In this document: one piece after another, positions 1 to 8,381 of the stretch
Numbering within the stretch: the first letter of the stretch is position 1
Layout: every line of letters begins with the position of its first letter
Source of the DNA: Chersky-840 sp963764205
GTDB lineage: Bacteria > Actinomycetota > Acidimicrobiia > Acidimicrobiales > UBA8190
Assembly (NCBI GenBank): GCA_963764205.1
Contig: CAVXRN010000002.1
Location: forward strand, 620,001 to 684,000
DNA: 64,000 nucleotides
Reading direction: 5' to 3'
Notes under the pieces: generated by a model
Told to the model about the DNA's origin: nothing
Seen by the model: the letters and a program-made list of their open reading frames with translations, nothing else
The model's database searches: none
Translations under genes and position numbers: made by a program

Positions 1-1
1 C

Positions 2-1426
2 GTGGGGGAGGGGACGGGTTTCCTCCTCGAGTCGGTCGAGGGGGGTGAGCGCTGGGGACGCTATTCCTTCGTGGGCCGGCGGCCGCTGGCCACGCTGGTG
101 GGCCGTGGGCGCACCGTGGACAGCGCGGGCCCGCTGGAGCTCCCCGCCGAGGTCCGAGCCTGTGCCGGCGACGGGATCCTCGCCACCGTCGACGCCATGC
201 TGAGCGCCTACCGATCTCCTGTGCTCGCCGACCTGCCGCCGTTGCACGGCGGCCTCGTGGGCTATCTGGGGTACGACGTCGTGCGCGAGGTCGAGCACCT
301 GCCCGACGTCCCCGTCGACGACGCCGGGCTTCCCGACGCCATCCTCCACGTCATCGGCCAACTGTGTGCCTTCGACCATTGGCGCCAACGTGTCGTGCTC
401 GTCGACAACGTCGTGGTGGGCGAAGCCTGGAGTGACGCCGACGCCGACGCCGCCTTCGAGGCCGCGGGGGAGCGTCTTGACGACCTCGCCGAGGCTCTTT
501 CCCGCCCCCTCGGCGGCGCCGCGCTGCAGGCACCGCGCGACGACGACGTGCCCCCCGCCGTCCACGCCAACATGTCGTCGGAGACATTCCGGGGCGCGGT
601 GGTGAGTGCCAAGGAGCACATCCGAGCCGGCGACATCTTCCAGGTCGTGCTGTCCCAGCGCTTCGACTTCGACCTCGACGCCGATCCCTTCGACCTCTAC
701 CGAGTGCTGCGACTGGTCAACCCGAGCCCGTACCTCTACTTCCTGCGCACCGACCAGTGCACCGTGGTCGGTGCGACGCCCGAACCACTGGTGCGCCTGC
801 GCGACGGTGTGGTGGTGTCCCGTCCCATCGCCGGGACACGGCGCCGGGGGAGGAGCGACGCCGAGGACGACCGCCTGGCGGGTGAGCTCTCGGAGCACCC
901 CAAGGAGGTGGCCGAGCACATCATGTTGGTGGACCTCGCCCGCAACGACGTGGGCCGGGTCGTGCGCTTCGGGACCGAGCACGTCGACGAGTTCAAGACG
1001 GTCGAGCGTTACAGCCACGTCATGCACCTCACCTCACAGGTGTCGGGTCGACTGGCGCCGGGAAAGGGGCCCATCGACGTCCTGCGCGCCACGATCCCGG
1101 CGGGCACGCTCTCGGGCGCGCCCAAGGTCCGCGCCATGGAGATCATCGACGACCTCGAGCCCACCAAGCGCGGCGTCTACGGCGGTGTGGTGGGCTACGT
1201 GGACTTCTCGGGCAACCTGGACACCGCCATCGCCATCCGGACGATGGTCGTGACCCCCGACGGTCACGCCACGGTGCAGGCGGGTGCGGGGATCGTGGCC
1301 GACAGCGACCCGGCCGAAGAGGATCTCGAGTGTCACAACAAGGCGGCCGCCCTGCTGGCCGCGGTGCCCGCGGCGCGACGAGCCACCGCGGCGAGGGCCA
1401 GTGCGGCCGTGGCGTCGGGTCGATGA
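2..1426 (+). CDS. trpE: Anthranilate synthase component I (TrpE), 5' end cut by window edge
   Basis: Makes anthranilate from chorismate and glutamine-derived ammonia, the first step of tryptophan synthesis. The frame is open to the left edge, so the true start lies outside; about 474 residues remain. The N-terminal FLLES stretch matches the LLES tryptophan-feedback site of the family. The C-terminal chorismate-binding domain is complete: GATPEPLVR, the PIAGTRRRG segment, EHIMLVDLARND, and the AGAGIVADSDP segment near the end. The stop overlaps the next start (ATGA), so translation is probably coupled. No trpG or trpD lies in the window; the other trp genes are 10 kb downstream. Confidence 0.93.
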   Translation: MGEGTGFLLESVEGGERWGRYSFVGRRPLATLVGRGRTVDSAGPLELPAEVRACAGDGILATVDAMLSAYRSPVLADLPPLHGGLVGYLGYDVVREVEHLPDVPVDDAGLPDAILHVIGQLCAFDHWRQRVVLVDNVVVGEAWSDADADAAFEAAGERLDDLAEALSRPLGGAALQAPRDDDVPPAVHANMSSETFRGAVVSAKEHIRAGDIFQVVLSQRFDFDLDADPFDLYRVLRLVNPSPYLYFLRTDQCTVVGATPEPLVRLRDGVVVSRPIAGTRRRGRSDAEDDRLAGELSEHPKEVAEHIMLVDLARNDVGRVVRFGTEHVDEFKTVERYSHVMHLTSQVSGRLAPGKGPIDVLRATIPAGTLSGAPKVRAMEIIDDLEPTKRGVYGGVVGYVDFSGNLDTAIAIRTMVVTPDGHATVQAGAGIVADSDPAEEDLECHNKAAALLAAVPAARRATAARASAAVASGR

Positions 1427-2397
1427 GCGGCGCCCGGGACGCCCCGTCGCAGGCCCCGGTCGACGACAGCGGGGTCGACGACGCCGTGGCCCAGGACTAC
1501 GAGGCGTTGCGGCGCGGGGTGGGAGCACTCACCCTCGGACGCGACGTGCTGCGCGTCTCGGGCGACGACGCCCGGCACTTCCTCCAGGGCCAGCTGTCCC
1601 AGGACATCGACGCCCTCGGCGTGGGGGAGTCGGCCGACTCGTTGCTCCTGACCCCCCAGGGGAAGCTCGACGCGCTGGTGCGCGTGTCGCGCACCGGGGA
1701 GGACGAGCTGGTCCTCGACGTCGACGCGGGGTGGGGCGAGGCGGTGGCGGCGCGCCTCGCCCGCTTCAAGCTCCGTGTCAAGGTGGTCATCGAGCCCCTG
1801 GCGTGGCGCTGTGTCGCACTCCGGGGTCCCGGTGCGGCGGCACTCGTGGTCGAGGGCCGCCCCGACGTGTCGCTCTCGCCCGCCTTCTCCTGGAACGGTG
1901 TCGCGGGGTTCGATCTCCTGGGCGAGGCGCCCGAGATCCCCGACGGGGTGCGGGTGTGTTCGGGCGCGGCGTGGGAGTCGGTGCGCGTCGAGGCGGGGAT
2001 CCCCCGCATGGGAGCGGAGCTCGACGAGCGCACGATCGCGGCGGAGGCCGACCTCCTGGATCGTGCGGTCAGCTTCACCAAGGGTTGCTACACCGGCCAG
2101 GAGCTCGTGGCCCGGCTCGACGCCCGGGGGAACCGGGTGGCCCGCCATCTGCGCGGGCTGGTCGTGTCGGGCTCGACCGTCGTCGTGGCCCCGGGCACCG
2201 AGATCGTCGACCAGGGCAAGGTCGTCGGTACCGTCACGTCGTCGGCGTGGTCCCCGGCACTGCGGTGTCCCGTGGCCCTGGGCTACGTGCACCGCGCCGT
2301 GGAGCCCTCGAGCGGGGTCGAGTTGCGGGCCGACGCCGGGAGCGCCGGGACGGCTGCGCCCGAGCGCGCCGAGGTGCGTGTCCTCCCACTCGCCTGA
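1423..2397 (+). CDS. ygfZ: YgfZ/GcvT-like folate-binding protein
   Basis: A 324-residue protein of the YgfZ (GcvT-related) family, which binds tetrahydrofolate and helps maintain iron-sulfur enzymes. The family signature KGCYTGQE, with its conserved cysteine, is near residue 224, and the aminomethyltransferase-like fold spans residues 35-320. The start is the ATG overlapping the trpE stop; an upstream in-frame start inside trpE is possible but unlikely. Its coupling to trpE is positional and implies no shared pathway. Confidence 0.85.
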   Translation: MSGARDAPSQAPVDDSGVDDAVAQDYEALRRGVGALTLGRDVLRVSGDDARHFLQGQLSQDIDALGVGESADSLLLTPQGKLDALVRVSRTGEDELVLDVDAGWGEAVAARLARFKLRVKVVIEPLAWRCVALRGPGAAALVVEGRPDVSLSPAFSWNGVAGFDLLGEAPEIPDGVRVCSGAAWESVRVEAGIPRMGAELDERTIAAEADLLDRAVSFTKGCYTGQELVARLDARGNRVARHLRGLVVSGSTVVVAPGTEIVDQGKVVGTVTSSAWSPALRCPVALGYVHRAVEPSSGVELRADAGSAGTAAPERAEVRVLPLA

Positions 2398-2401
2398 GGG
2401 C

Positions 2402-3163
2402 TCAGGGGACCAACGCGTCGAGGATGGCGGCGGAGAGCTCGGGTCGGCACACGACGAGGTCCGGGAGCCACGGATCGGGCTGGTTGTAGACGAGCGTCGA
2501 CCCGTCGAGGCGGGTCGCGTAGGCGCCGTAGGCGTGGGCCACCGCCACCGGTGCGGCCGAATCCCATTCGTACTGCCCTCCGGAGTGGACATAGGCGTCG
2601 ACGGATCCGCTGAGCACCGCAGCCGTCTTGGCGCCGGCCGAGCCCATCGGTATGAGCTCGGCGTCGAGCCGGGCCGCCACGCGCCGCGCCTCGGCGGGCG
2701 GCCTGGTGCGGCTCACGACCACCCGCAGTGGCCCCTCGACCCGTGGTGCGAGCGTGCGGTGGCGCGAGCGGCGGGCGCCGGTGACGAGCACGTGACCCTG
2801 TCCCGGCAGCGCCACCGCACCCACCATGGGGAGGCCGTCGACGACGAGGCCGACGTGGACGGCGAAGTCGTCGCGGCCCTCGGAGTACTCGCGCGTGCCG
2901 TCGAGAGGGTCGATGACCCATACCCGGGCCGAGGCGGCTCGGTCCGGCCGGTCGGCGGTGGAGCCGCCTTCCTCGGACAGGACCGCATCCTCGGGACGGG
3001 CCTCGTCGAGGGCCGCCATGATGAGCTCGTTGGACCGGCGGTCGCCTTCGGCTCCGAGCGCTCGGGCGTCGTCGAGGCCCATGGTCCGACGGATCTCCAG
3101 CAGGGCCCGGCCCGACTCCTCGGCGATGCGGGCGGCCAGCTCGTCGTCGTCGAAAGTCGCCAA
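2402..3163 (-). CDS. cysQ: 3'(2'),5'-bisphosphate nucleotidase, CysQ-like (inositol monophosphatase family)
   Basis: A 253-residue metal-dependent phosphatase of the IMPase superfamily. Seen motifs: LSEEGG near residue 63, the metal-binding WVIDPLDGTREY near residue 81, and YEWDSAAPVAVA near residue 203. The family removes the 3'-phosphate from PAP or PAPS, the by-product of PAPS use. The gene stands head-to-head with cysDNC, which fits this role better than inositol phosphate hydrolysis. The start appears to be TTG at 3163. It ends 4 bases from the convergent ygfZ. The 89-bp gap to cysD probably holds both promoters. Confidence 0.85.
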   Translation of the reverse strand: MATFDDDELAARIAEESGRALLEIRRTMGLDDARALGAEGDRRSNELIMAALDEARPEDAVLSEEGGSTADRPDRAASARVWVIDPLDGTREYSEGRDDFAVHVGLVVDGLPMVGAVALPGQGHVLVTGARRSRHRTLAPRVEGPLRVVVSRTRPPAEARRVAARLDAELIPMGSAGAKTAAVLSGSVDAYVHSGGQYEWDSAAPVAVAHAYGAYATRLDGSTLVYNQPDPWLPDLVVCRPELSAAILDALVP

Positions 3164-3252
3164 TTTCGTACCTGACGTCGAAGGTTGCCCGGGAAGGTTG
3201 AGGTCGGGGACCGTATCGGAAAGACAGAAGGCCGAGCTATTCTCGTTGTTCT

Positions 3253-4179
3253 ATGGGGGGACGTGCGGGCGCCGGGCATTACCAGCTGTCTCATCTCGAG
3301 GCCCTCGAGGCGCAGTCGGTCCACATCATGCGTGAGGTGGTGGCCGAGTTCGAACGCCCCGTGTTGCTGTTCTCGGGAGGCAAGGACTCGGTCGTCATGC
3401 TGCGGCTGGCTGAGAAGGCCTTCTGGCCGGCCCGCCTGCCCTTCCCGGTCATGCACGTGGACACGGGACACAACTTCCCCGAGGTGCTCGAGTTCCGTGA
3501 CCGCCGCGTGGCCGAGCTCGACGCCCAGCTCAAGGTGGCGTCGGTGCAGGAGTCGATCGACAGCGGACGTGTCGTCGAGGACCCGGGCCCGAACCCCTCG
3601 CGCAATCGCCTCCAGACCAGGACCCTGCTCGACGCCATCACCGAGCACCGCTTCGACGCCGTGTTCGGGGGAGCCCGGCGGGACGAGGAGAAGGCCAGGG
3701 CCAAGGAACGGGTGTACTCCTTCCGGGACGAATTCGGGCAGTGGGACCCGAAGAACCAACGCCCCGAGCTGTGGGGGCTCTACAACGGGCGCCACCGCAC
3801 CGGCGAGCACATCCGGGTCTTTCCCCTGTCGGACTGGACCGAGTTCGACATCTGGCAGTACATCGCCCAGGAGCACCTCGACGTCCCGTCCATCTACTTC
3901 TCCCACCGGCGCCGGGTGTTCCGGCGCGACGGGATGCTGTTGGCCGAGAACCGGTTCGTCACGGTGCTCGACGACGAGGAGCCCTTCGAGACCAACGTCC
4001 GTTACCGCACCGTGGGCGACATGACGTGCACCGGAGCCGTCGAGTCGACTGCCTCGACGGTGGAAGAGATCATCGCCGAGACGGCGGTGTCACGGCTCAC
4101 CGAGCGCGGCGCCACCCGGGCCGACGACCGCTTCAGCGAGGCCTCGATGGAGGATCGCAAGCGCGAGGGCTACTTCTAG
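3253..4179 (+). CDS. cysD: Sulfate adenylyltransferase subunit 2 (CysD)
   Basis: Catalytic ATP-sulfurylase subunit that makes APS from ATP and sulfate. It is 308 residues, normal for the family, with the PP-loop SGGKDS at residues 41-46, the HVDTGHNFPE segment, and the arginine-rich FRRDGM region near the C-terminus. It precedes cysN by 2 bp, so the two form one operon. I see no strong ribosome site before ATG 3253. Confidence 0.95.
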   Translation: MGGRAGAGHYQLSHLEALEAQSVHIMREVVAEFERPVLLFSGGKDSVVMLRLAEKAFWPARLPFPVMHVDTGHNFPEVLEFRDRRVAELDAQLKVASVQESIDSGRVVEDPGPNPSRNRLQTRTLLDAITEHRFDAVFGGARRDEEKARAKERVYSFRDEFGQWDPKNQRPELWGLYNGRHRTGEHIRVFPLSDWTEFDIWQYIAQEHLDVPSIYFSHRRRVFRRDGMLLAENRFVTVLDDEEPFETNVRYRTVGDMTCTGAVESTASTVEEIIAETAVSRLTERGATRADDRFSEASMEDRKREGYF

Positions 4180-4181
4180 AG

Positions 4182-5432
4182 ATGGAACTCCTCCGCTTCG
4201 CCACCGCCGGTTCGGTCGACGACGGCAAGAGCACGCTCATCGGTCGGCTGCTGTATGACTCGAAGTCCATCTTCGAGGACCAGCTCGAAGCGGTGGAGCG
4301 AGTCAGTCGCCAGCGCGGCGACGAGCACACCGACCTCGCCCTGCTCACCGACGGGTTGCGGGCCGAACGCGAGCAGGGCATCACGATCGACGTCGCCTAT
4401 CGCTACTTCGCCACGCCCCTGCGCAAATTCATCATCGCCGACACGCCCGGACACACCCAGTACACCCGCAACATGGTGACGGGGAACTCGACGGCGGACC
4501 TCACGCTGGTGCTCGTCGACGCCCGCAAGGGGATCGTCGAGCAGACTCGACGCCACGCCTTTCTGGCGTCGCTCCTGCGGGTCCCGCACCTCGTGGTGTG
4601 CATCAACAAGATGGACCTCGTGGACTACGACGAGTCGGTCTTCGCGCGGATCCGCGAGGAGTTCAAGGCATTCGCCACCCGGCTCGAGGTCACGGATCTC
4701 GCCTTCATCCCCATCTCGGCGCTCCATGGCGACAACGTCGTCCAGCGTTCGCTCAACATGGGCTGGTACGAGGGGCCGTCCCTCCTGCACCACCTCGAAC
4801 AGGTGTACATCGCCTCGGACCGCAATCTCATCGACCCCCGGCTGCCCGTGCAATGGGTGGTCCGCCCCACGGCTTCCACCGTGCCCGACTTCCGTGGCTA
4901 CGCCGGCCGTGTCACGGGCGGGGTGTTCCGGCCCGGGGACGAGGTCATGGTGCTGCCGTCGGGGCTGACGTCGACGATCGCCGCCATCGACACCTTCGAC
5001 GGCCCCGTGGAGGAGGCGTTCGCGCCCATGTCGGTGATGGTCCGGTTGGCCGAGGACCTCGACGTGTCGCGTGGTGACCTCATCTGCCGCCCCCACAACC
5101 AGCCCACCGTGGGCCAGGACATCGACGCCATGATGTGCTGGATGGCCGACCGTCCCCTGGCCGAGGGAGATGTCGTGGCGCTCAAGCACACGACGCGCTG
5201 GGTTCGGGCGCAGGTCCGGCACGTCCACTACACACTGAACGTCAACACCTTGCACCGCGACGACTCGGCCGACACGTTGCGGCTGAACGACGTGGGCCGC
5301 GTGAGCGTGCGGGTCACGCAGCCGCTGTTCTACGACAGCTACCGCCGCAACCGCTTCACCGGCTCCTTCGTCGTGGCCGCCGAGGACACCAACGCGACGG
5401 TCGGTGCCGGGATGATCCTGGGAGCTGACTGA
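4182..5432 (+). CDS. cysN: Sulfate adenylyltransferase subunit 1 (CysN), GTPase
   Basis: GTPase partner of CysD; GTP hydrolysis drives APS formation. The 416-residue protein starts at ATG 4182, where the alignable sequence begins; the open frame extends further upstream only inside cysD. GTP-binding elements are visible: GSVDDGKST near residue 10, ADTPGH near residue 87, and NKMD near residue 142, followed by two beta-barrel domains. The separate cysC gene shows this is not a CysNC fusion. Confidence 0.94.
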   Translation: MELLRFATAGSVDDGKSTLIGRLLYDSKSIFEDQLEAVERVSRQRGDEHTDLALLTDGLRAEREQGITIDVAYRYFATPLRKFIIADTPGHTQYTRNMVTGNSTADLTLVLVDARKGIVEQTRRHAFLASLLRVPHLVVCINKMDLVDYDESVFARIREEFKAFATRLEVTDLAFIPISALHGDNVVQRSLNMGWYEGPSLLHHLEQVYIASDRNLIDPRLPVQWVVRPTASTVPDFRGYAGRVTGGVFRPGDEVMVLPSGLTSTIAAIDTFDGPVEEAFAPMSVMVRLAEDLDVSRGDLICRPHNQPTVGQDIDAMMCWMADRPLAEGDVVALKHTTRWVRAQVRHVHYTLNVNTLHRDDSADTLRLNDVGRVSVRVTQPLFYDSYRRNRFTGSFVVAAEDTNATVGAGMILGAD

Positions 5433-5435
5433 GCC

Positions 5436-6053
5436 ATGACGCCGGTGTCGGATCTGGTGTGGTCGGCCGGCCGCCTGACGCGGACGGACCGGTGGGACAC
5501 GCTCGGGACCCGCGGGGCGACGGTCTGGTTCACAGGCCTGTCGGGGTCGGGGAAGTCCACACTCGCCGGCGCCGTCGAGGAGCGCCTGGTGGCGAACGGT
5601 CGGCCCGCCTACCGCCTCGACGGGGACAACATCCGCAGCGGGCTCAACATCGACCTCGACTTCACCCCCGAGGGCCGGGACGAGAACGTCCGTCGGGTCG
5701 CCGAAGTGGCGCTGCTGTTCGCCGACGCCGGGCTCATCGCCCTGGCGGCGCTGATCAGCCCCTACACCCACGGCCGTCGACGCGCCCGGGCGCTGCACGA
5801 GGACGCCGGCATCCGCTTCGTCGAGGTCTACGTGGCGACGCCCATCTCGGTGTGCGCCGAGCGCGACCCCAAAGGCCTCTACGCCCGCGCCTCGGGGGGG
5901 GAGATCTCGTCGTTCACCGGCCTCGACCACCCCTACGAGCCCCCCACCGAGCCCGATCTCGTGGTGGGGCACCATCTTCCCCTGGCCGAGGCGGTCGAAC
6001 GGGTCCTCGAGGCCCTGGGGATCGCCGAGGCGAATCAATCGCACCAGTCGTGA
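5436..6053 (+). CDS. cysC: Adenylylsulfate kinase (CysC)
   Basis: Phosphorylates APS to PAPS. The 205-residue protein has the P-loop TGLSGSGKST near residue 34, the DGDNIRSGLN segment and the ISPYTHGRRRAR region that contacts substrate. It lies 3 bp after cysN and closes the operon. With cysQ opposite, the cluster makes PAPS and clears PAP. No sulfite-forming reductase gene is in view, so whether PAPS feeds cysteine synthesis or sulfation cannot be told here. Confidence 0.93.
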   Translation: MTPVSDLVWSAGRLTRTDRWDTLGTRGATVWFTGLSGSGKSTLAGAVEERLVANGRPAYRLDGDNIRSGLNIDLDFTPEGRDENVRRVAEVALLFADAGLIALAALISPYTHGRRRARALHEDAGIRFVEVYVATPISVCAERDPKGLYARASGGEISSFTGLDHPYEPPTEPDLVVGHHLPLAEAVERVLEALGIAEANQSHQS

Positions 6054-6246
6054 GCTAATTACCACTGAGCGTGGCGCCAAGGCTAGGTACGACGAACCAT
6101 TCCTGGCACAACCGACGTGCCGACGTTGACTTCGCGCGAGGAGTGGTGAGATGCTGGGTTGTCGCCGGACACCGGGTAGCGGCCGACCTGGCAGACGGCG
6201 GAGGTCGCCGCTGCGGTCGACCTGGAGCTTGTAGGGGGGCTTTGCG

Positions 6247-8076
6247 TTGTCTGCGTTCCAACCAAGCGTGTTAGAGGACTCGGTCCTGGTCGTCGACGAC
6301 GACCAGGCCACCAGGGAAAGCCTCGCGTCGGTGCTCAAGGGGGCGGGCATCGAGGTGTTCGTGGCATCGGACCCGACCGAGGCGTTGACACTGCACGGCC
6401 TGCAACGTCCCGCTGCGGTCGTGGTCGACCACCAGCTGGCCGATCACACCGGGGTGGAGCTGGCCCAGCGGCTGAAGGAAGAGGACCCCGACACCCCCGT
6501 GCTTCTCCTCACGGGCCTGGCCTCGCTCGACAGCGCACTGGCGGCGTCGGCCCACCTCGACGGGCTGCTGGTCAAGCCGCTCGTCCCCCAAGCCTTCGTC
6601 CAGACGGTCCGCAACGCGCTCACCCAGCGGGCGCTGGCCGTGGAGAACCACCGGCTGGGCCGGGTCATCGACGAAATGAACGCCCAGGCCCAAGCGGCCC
6701 AAGCCGCCGCCCAGGCCGCCCAGGCGGCCGCGCCGGCTCCCGCCCCGGTCGCCGTGGCACCGGTTGTCGCTCCCGTCGTGGTCCCGGCGCCCGCCGACGA
6801 GATCTTCGCCGAGCCGCCGAACCGGGCCCTGCTCGAGGAGCAACTGGTGCGTGCGCTCGACGGCGCCCAGCGGGCCGGAAGCTCGATCGCCGTGCTGTTC
6901 GTCGAGCTCGACGGCTGGCAGGAAGTGAACCAGCAGTTCGGAGCGGGTGCGGCGGAGCAGGTGGCGCGCGAGGTCGCCAGCCGGCTGTCTGTCGCCCGGC
7001 GCAAGACCGACATCGTGTCGCGCGTCGCCGGTGACAAGTTCGTGGTGGTGTGCGCGGACGTCCACTCCGACACCGACGCGCTGCGGATCTCGAGCATCAT
7101 CCTGGACGGCGCCGCCCGACCGGTGGTCGTGCACGGGGTCGAGCACCGGGTCCGGCCCACCGTCGGTATCGTCCTCACCGACCCGGCCGCGAGTGAGAGC
7201 GCCGACAACGTCCTCGAGAACGCCGAGCTGGCCATGTACTGGGCCCGCGACGAGGGGCGGGCCTCGCGCCTGTTCGACCCGTCGATGCGCGACCGCGTGG
7301 TGTCGCGCTACGAGATCGAGCACGGGCTGCAGAAGGCCATGGACAACGGCGAGCTGGCGCTCTTCTACCAGCCCGTGGTGGACCTCCACAGCGGCCAGGT
7401 GATCGGCGCCGAGGCGCTGCTGCGGTGGCAGCGACCCGAGCAAGGCCTGCTCCTGCCGGGCGAGTTCCTCGACGTGGCGGAAGAGGTCGGGATGGCCGAG
7501 GCACTGGGCCGTTGGACCGTGGACCGGGCCCTGACCGAGCTCGTGTTGTGGCGCGAGGCCGAGAACCTGCCCGATCACTTCCGACTGACGCTGAACGTGT
7601 CGGCACGCGAGCTCAAGGACCCGCACTTCGCCCAGACCTTCGAGGAGCTCACCCGCAAGCACGGCGTGGCGCCCACCATGCTCGCCATCGACCTGTCCGA
7701 CGACGCTGCCCGGGCGGCGGCGGCGTCGCCCGCAGCGGTGACGCAGCTGAGCCAGATGGGTGTGCGGTTCAACCTCGACGACTTCGGGGCGAGGGAGTGC
7801 AACCTCTCGTGGCTGCAGGACCTTCCGATCTCGTCGTTGAAGATCGCACCGGAGTTCGTGGCCGCGCTCGACTCCACGAGCAATCCCAACGGCGCGGTCA
7901 TGGTACGGGCGCTGATCGCGCTCGGGCACGAGTTGCGGCTGTCGCTGGTGGCCGAAGGGGTCGAGACACCGGCCCAGGCCGCCGCCTTGCGGGTGATCGG
8001 CTGCGAGTTCGCCCAGGGATACCACCTGGGCCACCCCGGGCCACGCGAGCAGGTCTGGGCGGTCCCCGAGGCATAG
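6247..8076 (+). CDS. Response-regulator receiver with degenerate GGDEF and EAL domains
   Basis: A 609-residue cytoplasmic protein. Residues 10-125 form a receiver with a candidate phospho-accepting Asp61 and Lys110. Residues 146-185 are an Ala/Gln/Pro linker. Residues 195-345 form a GGDEF domain whose signature reads AGDKF (261-265), so diguanylate cyclase activity is unlikely. Residues 355-605 form an EAL domain. It keeps Glu389, Asn450, Asp511-Asp512, Lys532 and Glu570, but the usual Glu near 482 is Asp and the loop after DDFG reads ARECN where TGYSS is usual. It may bind c-di-GMP or be a weak phosphodiesterase. TTG 6247 is favoured by the purine-rich AGGGGGG at 6233-6239. Confidence 0.88.
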   Translation: MSAFQPSVLEDSVLVVDDDQATRESLASVLKGAGIEVFVASDPTEALTLHGLQRPAAVVVDHQLADHTGVELAQRLKEEDPDTPVLLLTGLASLDSALAASAHLDGLLVKPLVPQAFVQTVRNALTQRALAVENHRLGRVIDEMNAQAQAAQAAAQAAQAAAPAPAPVAVAPVVAPVVVPAPADEIFAEPPNRALLEEQLVRALDGAQRAGSSIAVLFVELDGWQEVNQQFGAGAAEQVAREVASRLSVARRKTDIVSRVAGDKFVVVCADVHSDTDALRISSIILDGAARPVVVHGVEHRVRPTVGIVLTDPAASESADNVLENAELAMYWARDEGRASRLFDPSMRDRVVSRYEIEHGLQKAMDNGELALFYQPVVDLHSGQVIGAEALLRWQRPEQGLLLPGEFLDVAEEVGMAEALGRWTVDRALTELVLWREAENLPDHFRLTLNVSARELKDPHFAQTFEELTRKHGVAPTMLAIDLSDDAARAAAASPAAVTQLSQMGVRFNLDDFGARECNLSWLQDLPISSLKIAPEFVAALDSTSNPNGAVMVRALIALGHELRLSLVAEGVETPAQAAALRVIGCEFAQGYHLGHPGPREQVWAVPEA

Positions 8077-8381
8077 CCGTCCCGGGTCGCGAGACTCGGT
8101 TCGAGCTCACCCCGGCGTGAGCCTTGTTTCGGCAGCGTCCGCGGACGTTCTCCCAGGTCAGAACGGACAAAATGCCAGGCAGGAAATCGTCAATCGTGAT
8201 GATGCCGAGTCGGTCCGTTCTCCGTAACGTTCCTAGAGAAGGTGTTGTGGGCGAACGCCCTCGCGCGTCACGGTGGCCGCAGTCGGGTGCTCGTGAGCGG
8301 GGGTACCGCGACCGGCTCGGGTGACCGAGGCAAGACGTGAGATGTAGGGATGTGATGGTGCCGCCGAATAGGGGGGGAATG
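8077..8381. other. Intergenic region with inverted repeats
   Basis: About 305 bp without a convincing gene. A 9-bp inverted repeat (AGAACGGAC at 8160-8168 and GTCCGTTCT at 8213-8221) is separated by 44 bp, and a perfect 10-bp palindrome GTCCGCGGAC lies at 8137-8146. It probably contains the promoter of the downstream secreted-protein gene, but I cannot place a -10/-35 pair with confidence. Confidence 0.4.

Noticed and set aside
4176..6350. 724-codon minus-strand open frame opposite cysN and cysC
   Set aside because: Antisense shadow in high-GC DNA; no family motifs, while the plus strand carries full CysN and CysC.
8124..8324. 66-codon plus-strand ORF in the gap before the LAxTG protein
   Set aside because: Arg-rich shadow composition, no ribosome site, overlaps the inverted repeat.
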